Shown in pieces: positions 36,124 through 45,540 of a stretch of DNA of 64,000 bases. A model generated the notes under the pieces. The model had not been told where the DNA came from. It saw only the letters and a list, made by a program, of their open reading frames with translations, and did not search any database. The translations under genes were made by a program, and so were the position numbers. Each line of letters starts with the position of its first letter. Within the stretch, counting starts at the first letter, position 1. The stretch is from contig NZ_CP035281.1 of NCBI RefSeq assembly GCF_004103735.1, positions 2,170,001 through 2,234,000 on the forward strand. Reading direction: 5' to 3'. The DNA is from Aminipila luticellarii. Lineage in GTDB: Bacteria; Bacillota; Clostridia; Peptostreptococcales; Anaerovoracaceae.

Positions 36124-36534
36124 TTATTTCATAGTGATCAGAATGTCTTTTGCATTTACGGAAGCTCCTTTAGCAATCTGAACCGTATCAATGATTCCGT
36201 CTGCCGGTGCGGCAATTTCATTTTCCATTTTCATGGCTTCTAAAATCACTAAAACCTCTCCGGCCTTTACAGCTTGTCCCGGAGCGACCTTTACCTCAAG
36301 AACCGTTCCTGGCATAGGGGAAGCTATTGTTTTCGCATCGGCTGCAGCTGCTGCGGGTCTGACCGCCTGCACAGCGGCAGCTTTCGGTACGGCGGGAGCT
36401 GTCTTGGCTTCCTTCGCTGCCGGTTTCGCTATGGGTCTTGAAGCTGCCGGTGCAGCAGGAGCTTGAGCTCCTCCGACTTCTTCCACTTCCACTTCATAGG
36501 TATTTCCGTTTACTTTTATATTATATTTCCTCAT
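36124..36534 (-). CDS. Biotin carrier subunit of a decarboxylase/carboxylase
   Basis: 136 residues. The N-terminal stretch (KYNIKVNGNTYEVEVEEV) is followed by a long Ala/Pro linker (about 22-65) and a biotinyl domain with EAMKMEN, biotinylated on K102. This is the gamma/C-type subunit of membrane decarboxylases (MmdC/GcdC) or the carrier of propionyl-CoA carboxylase-type complexes. It lies 12 bases after the small subunit and 209 after the carboxyltransferase, one operon. Biotin would be supplied by bioY and attached by birA at 60-61.6 kb. Confidence 0.92.
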   Translation of the reverse strand: MRKYNIKVNGNTYEVEVEEVGGAQAPAAPAASRPIAKPAAKEAKTAPAVPKAAAVQAVRPAAAAADAKTIASPMPGTVLEVKVAPGQAVKAGEVLVILEAMKMENEIAAPADGIIDTVQIAKGASVNAKDILITMK

Positions 36535-36546
36535 CCTTTACTCTCC

Positions 36547-36732
36547 TTACATTCTCCTGCTTTCCATACAATCTGCTATGCCGGCCTTACCCCAAAGATT
36601 TCCGCTGACTCTGGTAATTTTCCGTATCGCAAATGTACCGACTGCAGCTCCTGTATCCCGTTCATATGCCGCAATGGCTGCTGAAATTACTGCCGCCAGC
36701 TCGGCGGACTTTTCTGTTGATGCTCGTTTCAC
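36547..36732 (-). CDS. Small OadG-C-terminus-like subunit of the decarboxylase cluster
   Basis: About 61 residues. AAVISAAIAAYERDTG and FAIRKITRV, then GNLWGKAGIADCMESR, resemble the C-terminal part of OadG/MmdD/MmdE decarboxylase subunits, which recur in Clostridia. Unlike OadG it has no N-terminal membrane helix. The frame is open to a GTG at 36741, but AGGGGG lies 8 bases before the GTG at 36732, so that is preferred. It presumably bridges or stabilises the carboxyltransferase-carrier complex. Low-information short protein; the function is inferred from position. Confidence 0.7.
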   Translation of the reverse strand: MKRASTEKSAELAAVISAAIAAYERDTGAAVGTFAIRKITRVSGNLWGKAGIADCMESRRM

Positions 36733-36744
36733 AAAAGCCACCCC

Positions 36745-38286
36745 CTAAAGCGGAATATTCCCATGTTTTTTAGCAGGTAAGGACTGTCTCTTGGACTTGA
36801 GCATGTCGAAGCCGCTGATAATCCTCTGTCTTGCGGTGGACGGCTCAATAATGTCATCCACATAGCCCATTTCAGCCGCTCTGTAAGGATTGTTAAAGAT
36901 TTCTTCGTATTCGGCAATTTTTTCTTCTCTTTTTGCTTTTGGATCCTCTGCATTTTTAATTTCTTTTTTAAAGACGATGTTGGCAGCTCCGGCCGCCCCC
37001 ATTACCGCGATCTGTGCGGAAGGCCATGCCAGAACTAAATCGGCTCCCAGCTCTTTGTTGCACATCCCGATATAGGCTCCTCCGTACGCTTTTCTCAATA
37101 TCATAGTAATTTTAGGAACCGTCGCTTCACAATAAGCGTAGAGCATCTTTGCTCCATGACGGATGATACCGCCGAACTCCTGATCCATTCCCGGTAAAAA
37201 TCCCGGTACATCTTCGATTGTCAGCACCGGAATATTGAAGGCATCACACCTTCTTATAAATCTGGCTGCTTTATCCGACGCATTGATATCCAGACATCCG
37301 GCTCCCACATGCGGCTGATTGGCGATTACACCGACTGTGGTTCCATCCAGCCGGATAAAACAAGTGATGATGTTCTGTGCATAAAGAGGCATCACATCAT
37401 AGAACTGTCCCTCGTCGGCCAGGTTTGTAATGATGTCATACATATCGTATGCTTTGTTGGGATTTTCCGGAATAATCTCATTGAACTCCGGAATCAATCG
37501 ATTGGGGCTGTCATTCGTAGCATATACCGGTGCTGTTTCCAGATTGTTAGACGGCATGTACGAAAGCAGCTCTCTGACCTGAATAAGGGTTTCCGTATCG
37601 TCTTTTCCGATAAAATGAGCCACTCCGCTGGTGGTATTATGAGTCATGGCGCCTCCCAGTGTTTCAGCAGTAATGTCTTCACCGGTCACCGTTTTGATGA
37701 CCTGCGGTCCGGTTATGAACATCTGGCTGGTCTGATCTACCATAAATATAAAATCTGTAATAGCAGGAGAATAAACGGCACCCCCTGCACAAGGCCCCAT
37801 AATGACCGAAATCTGAGGAATCACTCCAGAAGAAATCGTATTGTTATAAAAGATTTTACCAAAGCCGGAAAGGGCGTTGACCCCTTCCTGAATCCTGGCA
37901 CCGCCCGAATCGTTCAATCCGACAATGGGCGCACCCATTTTCAAAGCCATATTCTGTACTTTCACGATCTTCTCCGCATGATACTCGCCAAGGGAGCCTC
38001 CCAGTACGGTAAAATCCTGAGCATATGCAAATACCAGTCTTCCGTTCACCATGCCATAGCCGGTTACGACTCCGTCTCCCGGAGCTTTTTTATCCTCCAT
38101 ATCAAAGTTATGGCATCTATGGGAAACGAACACGTCCATTTCTACAAAAGTGTCTTCATCGAATAAAACCGCCAGTCTTTCACGAGCTGTCAGTTTTCCG
38201 CCGGCATGCTGGGCATCTATTTTCTTCTGCCCGCCGCCCATGGCGATTTCTGCCTTGAGCTTTAGAAGCTCATCAAGCTTGTTCAT
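36745..38286 (-). CDS. Carboxyltransferase subunit, methylmalonyl-CoA decarboxylase alpha / propionyl-CoA carboxylase beta family
   Basis: 513 residues, full length for the family. Two crotonase-fold halves: KLTARERLAVLFDEDTFVE near the N-terminus, the acyl-CoA site NDSGGARIQEGVNALSG, and in the second half GGAYIGMCNKELGADLVLAW. With the adjacent biotin carrier it would transfer the carboxyl group between a CoA ester (methylmalonyl-CoA most likely) and biotin. The membrane beta subunit that pumps Na+ is not in the cluster, so it may act as decarboxylase with a partner elsewhere, or as a carboxylase. The symbol mmdA is plausible, but substrate is not proven. Confidence 0.88.
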   Translation of the reverse strand: MNKLDELLKLKAEIAMGGGQKKIDAQHAGGKLTARERLAVLFDEDTFVEMDVFVSHRCHNFDMEDKKAPGDGVVTGYGMVNGRLVFAYAQDFTVLGGSLGEYHAEKIVKVQNMALKMGAPIVGLNDSGGARIQEGVNALSGFGKIFYNNTISSGVIPQISVIMGPCAGGAVYSPAITDFIFMVDQTSQMFITGPQVIKTVTGEDITAETLGGAMTHNTTSGVAHFIGKDDTETLIQVRELLSYMPSNNLETAPVYATNDSPNRLIPEFNEIIPENPNKAYDMYDIITNLADEGQFYDVMPLYAQNIITCFIRLDGTTVGVIANQPHVGAGCLDINASDKAARFIRRCDAFNIPVLTIEDVPGFLPGMDQEFGGIIRHGAKMLYAYCEATVPKITMILRKAYGGAYIGMCNKELGADLVLAWPSAQIAVMGAAGAANIVFKKEIKNAEDPKAKREEKIAEYEEIFNNPYRAAEMGYVDDIIEPSTARQRIISGFDMLKSKRQSLPAKKHGNIPL

Positions 38287-38435
38287 ATATACTTCCTCCT
38301 AACAAATTTCTGTATGCGCCCTGCAAATCCGCATCACAAATGGGGGCAGGACTTCAAAAGTAGGTTTTTTTATAATAGTAACGCAGTATACATCAGAATA
38401 AATATATCTTATATTCCGGATTTTTGCAATAGACT

Positions 38436-40160
38436 TTAGTTTTTATACAGCCGATCTGCAAATTCTATTAATTGGGCTGCTGTCTCTTTTGATACCTTGC
38501 AGTTTTGGGGAAGGATTATAAGCAGATCCCGATCCTCTATAAAGTTTCTGCCCGATACGGTAGAAATAATTTCGCCGCCCCCCATGGTCTTTCCTCTGTA
38601 CAAAGAAAGCGGAACGGATACTTTCACATTATGAATATCCTTTCTCACATAGTTGCCGTATACCTGACCGATGGTTCTCACATGGTTCATATCCATATAA
38701 ACATATCTGGCTGAATCCATGGTGATACCCTCCGCACCAAGCTGTTCTAAGGTCTCGGCCAGAGGCACGATCACGTTACCGCTGATGGATTTCTGCGGGG
38801 ACATCAATTCATCCCCCACCGAATAGCTTCCGGCGGATTCATTGTTATAATAATAGTAGCTGCCAGCCTTCGCTATAAAGGATTTGGACAAAATTTCAAT
38901 CATGCTTCCCAACGTTTCTTTTGGGTCTGCTTGAGACAGGACTGCCGTAAAGTCCGGAAGCTCTTTTAAGGCTTTGAGCCTGTACGCATATTTTTTGTCT
39001 AGAATTCGAATTTCTCCCTGATCCTTTGTCAGGATATAGTTCATGATATACAGAGGTTTTCGGGTGTTTTCTTCGGATTTTCCGGACATATCCCAAAGCT
39101 CCACAGAGAGGTCGTGAACCGTGGAAGGAGAATCCGAAAGCTCTGCCATTCGTTCTTCGAGATTTTTCCCATCCAGCTTGTATTTTAGGGCTTTTCCCTC
39201 CAGATTTCCATGAATCTGAACTGCTCTGACCGCATCCTGATGAAGCACGGTATCCGTAAGCTTTACCCTTTTACCGGACTCATCCGCCTGCATCAAATAG
39301 TATTCCGCTCCGGCACCCTGTACCTCTTCCGGTGTTAATTGGCTGGAATAAATGCCATAAGCCCCCAATGCGAACTGCTCCTGCGCCTCTTCCACCGTAT
39401 CTACCGGATGGGTATAGACCACCACGCCATCCCTTGACAGCTTCTGAGGCAGCCCTTTAATCCAGTAATCCTTGCCCACCGTGACCGCATAAATACGATT
39501 CTTTTTAACAAAGCTCAACAGCTTATTGTAATCAATGGTATCCTGCATATACAGGGTAAAGATAATATCCTGATATCCGAGAGCTTCCACCGGTTCAAAC
39601 TCCTTGTAGTCGTAAATCTGAGGAATCATGCGGTTTATGTAGGCCGGATATTGCTCGGCAATCATGGTGAGAAGCTTTATGTTATCCTCTTTGGTATCTG
39701 TTACAATTCGTATCTGCGGATTCTGATCCAGAATTTTCGTAAGCTTGTCAAACGTCAGCGGCTCAAATCTGCCGCAGATCAGCTGGTTGTTAAATTGTTT
39801 CAGCGTCAGCGGTGCATCAAAGGTTCTTCCCAGATAATTCGTTACCGTTCTGTCCCAGTCGTGAAGCATAATAATTTTATCATCAGAAGAAAATTCCATA
39901 TCCAGCTCGATTATTTTAAAACCGTTTTGTATGGCCTGATTCACTGCTTCCACCGAGCTGGAAGTATCAAAGCCTTCTACTGCTCCGGCTCCGTGTGCGA
40001 TCATCCTTTCGTAGACCCTTGGCTGTTCTGTTTTCGTTTTCTGTCCGGTGCCTTCTTCCGACTGTCCGAACGATAAAGTAGTAGCCATTGCCATGGCAAC
40101 AGCTACTACAATACTCTTTGTTATATATTTTTGTAGTCGATCTAAAAATTTTCTGTTCAT
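38436..40160 (-). CDS. Exported glycerophosphodiester phosphodiesterase-like protein with C-terminal domain
   Basis: 574 residues. A signal or membrane segment at about 15-32 (SIVVAVAMAMATTLSFGQ). A GDPD-like barrel begins IAHGAG with H56, then E85/D87 in IIELDMEF and H100 in MLHDWD, matching the metal- and acid/base-binding residues. Residues after about 330 do not belong to GDPD. The C-terminus (PLAETLEQLGAEGITMDSAR, SLYRGKTMGGGEIIS) resembles a copper-amine-oxidase N-like substrate-side domain. Probably acts outside the membrane on phospholipid-derived diesters. It follows pucR after 11 bases. Confidence 0.75.
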   Translation of the reverse strand: MNRKFLDRLQKYITKSIVVAVAMAMATTLSFGQSEEGTGQKTKTEQPRVYERMIAHGAGAVEGFDTSSSVEAVNQAIQNGFKIIELDMEFSSDDKIIMLHDWDRTVTNYLGRTFDAPLTLKQFNNQLICGRFEPLTFDKLTKILDQNPQIRIVTDTKEDNIKLLTMIAEQYPAYINRMIPQIYDYKEFEPVEALGYQDIIFTLYMQDTIDYNKLLSFVKKNRIYAVTVGKDYWIKGLPQKLSRDGVVVYTHPVDTVEEAQEQFALGAYGIYSSQLTPEEVQGAGAEYYLMQADESGKRVKLTDTVLHQDAVRAVQIHGNLEGKALKYKLDGKNLEERMAELSDSPSTVHDLSVELWDMSGKSEENTRKPLYIMNYILTKDQGEIRILDKKYAYRLKALKELPDFTAVLSQADPKETLGSMIEILSKSFIAKAGSYYYYNNESAGSYSVGDELMSPQKSISGNVIVPLAETLEQLGAEGITMDSARYVYMDMNHVRTIGQVYGNYVRKDIHNVKVSVPLSLYRGKTMGGGEIISTVSGRNFIEDRDLLIILPQNCKVSKETAAQLIEFADRLYKN

Positions 40161-40171
40161 TTTATTCCCTG

Positions 40172-41749
40172 TTAATGAACAACCCGTTCCAGTCTTTTTA
40201 AAGCCAATGCAATAGTAAGACCTGGTATGACCCGGTTGCCCGTTATTTCTACGTCAAGAACTTCATTTATTTTTTTCAGTCTGTATTGGACGGTATTGGT
40301 ATGTATACCCATAAACTCCGAAGTTTTAGCACTGTTCATACCTGCGTCCAGCACAAAGGTCTCCAGCGTTTCAAGCAGCTGTCTTCCTTTGTTTTCTTTT
40401 GCTTCCTTAAACGGTTCCAAAAGCTCAATATAGTTCTTTTTAACATATCCGCCTTGAAGCTGTATATTAATGCAGTTGCTCACAAGCGCCAGCTCATACT
40501 TCGTAAAGACTCTCTTGTACGGAAATACATTCTGAACGAATCCCCAGGATTCGCTGATCAACCGGTATGCGTCGGCTGCTCCTTCTATGCCGTCAATCCC
40601 TGTTACATGGAAAATTCGTACGGTCTTATCTTCCTTTAGTTTGTTAAACAGGCCGATGCAGCAGGCTCTTTTGGCCGATTTCATATCCTCGCCCTGGCCT
40701 TTTTTGTTCAGGATCATTCCATACGTTTCTTCTCCTTCGGTAATCTTCATGATGCCCAGATCTTTCTCTTTTTCAAAATTCATGAGAATTTTGTACCCTT
40801 CTTCATTTTCGATTCCTCTGGCAAAGAAAACACTTAAAATACTTTCACTTTCTATTCCGGCTTCTTCTTTCAGCGTATAAGCCAGACTCTTGTTGCCCCG
40901 GCGCAAGGCCTTTATGAACTCTGCCCTTGCATCTCTTTCCGGTGTATATTTCCACATGCCCATGGCCAGTTCTATGATCTCAGCCAGCTTGGTGATTTCT
41001 CCTGCGGAATAAGAATCCTCGTTATCTACAATAAACATAAAGTATTTTTCACCGCTGATGTTCACCGGACCCCAATAGGTCAGAACCCCGTTCACATCAA
41101 TCATGGTGTAGACGGCGGAACGCTCCACGTCCCGTTCTCTGCCCAGATTAATGGCATCCTGTATCGTCACTTTGTGTCTGGTTTCTATGGAAAGAATTGG
41201 ATTAAAATCCTCACTTAACAGAATCAGCTGAAAGTCATTATTGATCGCTGCTTCTCTTACCGCCGACTGAAAATTGCTGTGTTTTTCAAAATTCAGCAGA
41301 TGAAAAATCGTGTTACTGATCAGCCGGTTCCCAAAATTATCCCCATACAGGATGTCTTCCAGCACCTGTTTGATCACATCCGCATATTTTAAATCTTTGT
41401 CATTGGGCATGATTATGATGGGAAGTCCCACTCGATCCGCAGTAGCCAGCACTTCTTTTTTTAAATCCAGTTCGGGGGCTTCCACATAGAACAGTACTAA
41501 TGCGGCTGTTCCGGCTTTTGCCAGCGTTCGGACGATTTCGATCTGCTTTCCTTCATCTGCTCTGGAATGAAAGAATCCGGACAGAACCATTTCACTGTCG
41601 TGGGCAAAATAGCTGCGTACTTCATCTACCTCTGTTGTTTCCAGAACCGAAACGGTTCTGACCCTGGTCTCAAGCTTTTTTCTCCCCGCTACCAGTCTTG
41701 CATTTTTAAAAACTTCTAAGTCAAGACAATCTTTTACTGTAACCTTCAT
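40172..41749 (-). CDS. PucR-family transcriptional regulator
   Basis: 525 residues. The N-terminal PucR sensor domain (DCLDLEVFKNARLVAGRKKL, VSVLETTEVDEVRSYF), a central GGDEF-like/CdaR region, and a C-terminal PucR-type helix-turn-helix (LETFVLDAGMNSAKTSEFMG, HTNTVQYRLKKINEVL). It follows ftsH after 15 bases and precedes the GDPD-like gene by 11. Ligand unknown; PucR members control purine, sugar-diacid or polyhydroxy-acid use. Co-transcription with ftsH is probable. Confidence 0.87.
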   Translation of the reverse strand: MKVTVKDCLDLEVFKNARLVAGRKKLETRVRTVSVLETTEVDEVRSYFAHDSEMVLSGFFHSRADEGKQIEIVRTLAKAGTAALVLFYVEAPELDLKKEVLATADRVGLPIIIMPNDKDLKYADVIKQVLEDILYGDNFGNRLISNTIFHLLNFEKHSNFQSAVREAAINNDFQLILLSEDFNPILSIETRHKVTIQDAINLGRERDVERSAVYTMIDVNGVLTYWGPVNISGEKYFMFIVDNEDSYSAGEITKLAEIIELAMGMWKYTPERDARAEFIKALRRGNKSLAYTLKEEAGIESESILSVFFARGIENEEGYKILMNFEKEKDLGIMKITEGEETYGMILNKKGQGEDMKSAKRACCIGLFNKLKEDKTVRIFHVTGIDGIEGAADAYRLISESWGFVQNVFPYKRVFTKYELALVSNCINIQLQGGYVKKNYIELLEPFKEAKENKGRQLLETLETFVLDAGMNSAKTSEFMGIHTNTVQYRLKKINEVLDVEITGNRVIPGLTIALALKRLERVVH

Positions 41750-41764
41750 ATTCTTTACCTATAC

Positions 41765-43819
41765 CTATTTCTTTTCTTCGTCTTCGGATTCGTCCTCTTT
41801 TTCCGAATCTTTTTTGCTTTCGGTCTCCGAGTCTGATTCCTCTGATACATCATCATTCATATAGTCTGTATCAAATGCTTCCAACAAAGCTTTCTCCCGT
41901 TCTTCCGCTTCTTTTAACAGTCTTTCCGTTTCAGCGGCTTCTTCGGCATTTGCCTGTTTCTTGACCTCTTCTTTTTCTCGGATGTGCTGAAGCAGTTCTT
42001 CCGACGTGTATTTCCCGGTGAAAAGTGCTTCGAACTGTTCACCGTCAAGAGTTTCGATTTCAAGTAAAGTCTTTGCAACCACATGAAGTTTATCCATATT
42101 TTCTGTTAAGAGTCTTTCAGCTTCTTCAAAAGCATCCTCTATAATCACTCTGATCTCATCGTCAATTTCTTTTGCGATTTCTTCAGAGTAATTTTTTCTG
42201 GTCTGATAATCATTTCCTAAAAATACTTCATCTGTAGAGCCGTAATTAATCGGTCCTAATTTTTCACTGAATCCGTATTTTGTTACCATATCTCTGGCAA
42301 TATCCGTTGCTCTCATAATATCGTTGCTGGCACCGGTACTAATGTCATCCAGCGTCAGCTTTTCAGCAACACGCCCCCCAAGCAGATGAATGATCTGCTC
42401 TCTCATGGTGATCTTCGTTCCGTAAGAGCGGTCTTCTTTCGGCAGGATCATCGTAAATCCGCCTGCTCTTCCTCTCGGAATAATGGTGATCTGGTGAACC
42501 GGATCGGTATTCGGCAAGGCTCTTGCTACGATTGCATGGCCGGCTTCGTGATAAGCGGTCAGCTTTCTTTCTGCTTCATTGATGACCCGGCTTTTCTTTT
42601 CAGGTCCGGCTATGACTTTCGTAATAGCTTCTTCGATTTCATCCATTCGGATTTTTCTGCCGTTTCTTCTGGCCGCCAGCAAAGCGGCTTCGTTCAGAAG
42701 ATTTTCAATGTCAGCCGGTGTAAATCCCGGAGTTCTTCTGGCCAGCACTTTCGCATTGACCGATTCGTCCAGCGGCTTGTTTCTGGAATGGACCTCAAAG
42801 ATAGCTTCTCTTCCCTTTATATCAGGAACTCCGATCACGACCTGCCTGTCAAATCTTCCCGGTCTTAGCAGCGCCGGGTCGAGGATGTCCGGTCTGTTCG
42901 TAGCCGCCAGAATAATAATACCGGTGTTCTCTCCGAATCCATCCATTTCTACCAATAACTGATTTAAAGTCTGTTCTCTTTCGTCGTGTCCGCCGCCGAT
43001 TCCGGCTCCTCTTTTTCTGCCCACAGCGTCGATCTCATCGATGAAGATAATACACGGTGCGCTCTTTTTAGCCTGCTCAAACAGATCTCGAACTCTGGAA
43101 GCTCCCACGCCGACAAACATTTCCACGAAATCCGATCCGCTGATGCTGTAGAACGGCACACCGGCCTCTCCCGCAGTGGCTTTTGACAGATACGTTTTTC
43201 CGGTTCCCGGAGGTCCTACGAGCAAAATCCCCTTTGGAATCCTGGCTCCTAAATCCCGATACTTCTTCGGATTTCTAAGAAAGTCGACCACTTCTGCCAA
43301 TTCTTCCTTTTCCTCATCCAATCCCGCAACCTCTTTATAGGTGACCTTTTTCAGTTCGTCATCCTTATGCATTCTGGCTCTGCTCTTTCCGAAGGACATG
43401 ACTTTTCCGCCGCCTCCGCCCTGATTCATCATAATGAACCAGAAAAAGACCAGTGCAAGAATCATAATCAATGTAGGAAGCATGGATATATACCATGGGG
43501 TTTCCTTTGGCTTATCACTGCTGTAGATGATCCCTTTTTCCATTTGCGGATAAATATACTGGTCGCTGACAATACTGACGTCTGCAATAGACGGTGCATA
43601 CGTTATGATTTTGTCACCATCTTTCAAGGTAGCTTTCACAGTGTAATTGGTAAGGTTTACCTCCTTTACATTCTCCTTTTGAAGCTCCGTAACAAAGCTT
43701 GAGAATGCCACTGTTTTTATTTCTTTCTCCTGAGGAACTCCCTGGTAGGCCCATGCCATAACCAGCACAATAGCGAAAATAGCTACATAAATCCCCATAT
43801 TTTTTGCTAATTTTTTCAA
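41765..43819 (-). CDS. ftsH: ATP-dependent membrane zinc protease FtsH
   Basis: 684 residues. Two membrane helices (about 7-25 and 110-130) bracket an extracytoplasmic domain; AAA+ Walker A GPPGTGKT at 202-209, Walker [12 protein letters not shown], and the zinc motif HEAGH at 424-428. The C-terminal tail is long and very acidic (many E/D/S). Degrades damaged or regulatory membrane and cytosolic proteins. Position near tilS and coaX matches the Firmicutes order, but hpt, which normally sits between tilS and ftsH, is missing. Confidence 0.97.
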   Translation of the reverse strand: MKKLAKNMGIYVAIFAIVLVMAWAYQGVPQEKEIKTVAFSSFVTELQKENVKEVNLTNYTVKATLKDGDKIITYAPSIADVSIVSDQYIYPQMEKGIIYSSDKPKETPWYISMLPTLIMILALVFFWFIMMNQGGGGGKVMSFGKSRARMHKDDELKKVTYKEVAGLDEEKEELAEVVDFLRNPKKYRDLGARIPKGILLVGPPGTGKTYLSKATAGEAGVPFYSISGSDFVEMFVGVGASRVRDLFEQAKKSAPCIIFIDEIDAVGRKRGAGIGGGHDEREQTLNQLLVEMDGFGENTGIIILAATNRPDILDPALLRPGRFDRQVVIGVPDIKGREAIFEVHSRNKPLDESVNAKVLARRTPGFTPADIENLLNEAALLAARRNGRKIRMDEIEEAITKVIAGPEKKSRVINEAERKLTAYHEAGHAIVARALPNTDPVHQITIIPRGRAGGFTMILPKEDRSYGTKITMREQIIHLLGGRVAEKLTLDDISTGASNDIMRATDIARDMVTKYGFSEKLGPINYGSTDEVFLGNDYQTRKNYSEEIAKEIDDEIRVIIEDAFEEAERLLTENMDKLHVVAKTLLEIETLDGEQFEALFTGKYTSEELLQHIREKEEVKKQANAEEAAETERLLKEAEEREKALLEAFDTDYMNDDVSEESDSETESKKDSEKEDESEDEEKK

Positions 43820-43930
43820 CGGTCTAAATTCCCCCTATATATCTTTTGTGTATTTTCTATTAATACTACCCATGATTTGTGTAGTGCAAACAATTTTAAT
43901 GCATTTTCACAACATAGTTTAATCATTTTA

Positions 43931-45517
43931 TCATAATTTCTCTAAATATTCAAGCAGAACTATATCCTTTGTATCCTTGTCCAATTTGTAATTTTCACTG
44001 ATTCTCCCTCTTTTCATCCCGGTGTTGTATCCGCTTACATCATCTCCGATAATCCAGATGACCTCATCGCCGACACAGACCATAGGAACTTGATCGCGGC
44101 ATTCCTTATACACCTTCTCGTCTACAAATATATCCTGAAGTTTTTTCCGCCCGTTCATGCCCAAAGGAACCATCCAATCTCCCTGCTTTCTGGTTCTTAT
44201 TTGAAGCATCACCTGCAGCTCGTAAAGGAGCTGGTGTTCAAAGTCGCTATGTTCTTCCTTTTCCTTCTGCCCGCTGCTTCCTTCCTGAATGAAATCAAAA
44301 TAAGGGGTATCCCGATTCCATATTTTTTCCAGTACCTTGCCCAAATCCAGTGCCGCAAATCTTCTTGTCCCATTCTTGGAAATATCTTTTAGATTTCCTT
44401 CATTCTTTACTATTCTTATCATCAGTCTGGATTTTAATTCAGTATTTGATACATAACCAAGCGTCACAGGGTCATTTTTGAAGAACCGCACTTCACCATA
44501 CGACACGGCTACCCCATATCCTTTCGGAAAATCGGCTCGGACAGAATCATTCTCTCCGTCAATCAGATGATCGGCCGACTCCAAATGAGACGCCGTAATT
44601 CCCTGATTCAAACCGATGGTTTCCAAGGCTTTTTTCACCACCCTGTGCCGAATAGCGGGATGCATATCTTTAAGCTGCGCCAGGCTGAAAGAAATCCCCT
44701 GGATTTCCTCCTGCTCCCCGTGGGTCTTATCGGGAATTACCAGCGCTGCCTGCTCCATGGCATCCTTCACCTGCATATCGAAATATTCTTTGTCATTTTT
44801 AGCAATTTTACTCAGCCGGTTCAATCCTTCTATTACATTGGTATTAAGCTCTTTTTCTATCTGAGGGATCAAATGCAGCCGGATCTTATTTCTCGTATAA
44901 AGCGGCTCATTATTGGTGTGATCCATTCTCGGATTCAGCTGATTTTCCCGGCAGTACGCTTCTATGTCTTTTCTTGGTACATCCAGCAGCGGACGGATAA
45001 TGGTGGTTCCAAATTCGCCCGCCCTGCTGTATTCCATTCCTGCCAGCCCATCGGTCCCCGTTCCCCTTATAATCCGCATAAGCAGTGTTTCTGCCTGATC
45101 GTTCAGGTTGTGAGCTACGGCAATTTTAATCTGTGACGGTTCATATCGTTTATTGTCGATAAGTTGTTTTGCTTCCTCATAAAAAGACTGATACCGTACC
45201 AGTCTTCCGGCTTCCTCACTGCTGATGCCCTTTTCCTCTGCTATGGCCTTGCAGTCGTATACGAAGCTGGCGCATGGAATTCCTCTGTGCCTGCACAACT
45301 CTTCAACATATGCCTGGTCCTCCTCAGCTGCACCAGGCCTAAATTTGTGATTCACATGGACTGCTGAAAGGGTATATTGCAATTCATCAGACAAATTCAT
45401 TAACGCATTAAAAAGGCACACCGAATCAGGACCTCCGGAAAGGCCTATAATGATGTGCTCCTTTTTTTCTATTAAATTTTTATCTAAAATCGTTTTTCTT
45501 ATTTTATTCTCTACCAT
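43931..45517 (-). CDS. tilS: tRNA(Ile)-lysidine synthetase TilS
   Basis: Modifies C34 of tRNA-Ile2 to lysidine so that it reads AUA. About 528 residues: N-terminal PP-loop ATPase motif GLSGGPDS (25-32), a middle substrate domain, and a C-terminal substrate-binding domain rich in charged residues. The frame is open to 45586, but that start overlaps the ABC-F gene; the ATG at 45517 gives the typical MVENKIRKTILDKNLIEKKE. No clear ribosome binding site was found upstream, so translation may be coupled to the ABC-F gene that ends 23 bases before. Confidence 0.92.
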   Translation of the reverse strand: MVENKIRKTILDKNLIEKKEHIIIGLSGGPDSVCLFNALMNLSDELQYTLSAVHVNHKFRPGAAEEDQAYVEELCRHRGIPCASFVYDCKAIAEEKGISSEEAGRLVRYQSFYEEAKQLIDNKRYEPSQIKIAVAHNLNDQAETLLMRIIRGTGTDGLAGMEYSRAGEFGTTIIRPLLDVPRKDIEAYCRENQLNPRMDHTNNEPLYTRNKIRLHLIPQIEKELNTNVIEGLNRLSKIAKNDKEYFDMQVKDAMEQAALVIPDKTHGEQEEIQGISFSLAQLKDMHPAIRHRVVKKALETIGLNQGITASHLESADHLIDGENDSVRADFPKGYGVAVSYGEVRFFKNDPVTLGYVSNTELKSRLMIRIVKNEGNLKDISKNGTRRFAALDLGKVLEKIWNRDTPYFDFIQEGSSGQKEKEEHSDFEHQLLYELQVMLQIRTRKQGDWMVPLGMNGRKKLQDIFVDEKVYKECRDQVPMVCVGDEVIWIIGDDVSGYNTGMKRGRISENYKLDKDTKDIVLLEYLEKL

Positions 45518-45540
45518 AGATTCTAGTATATCACACTGTT

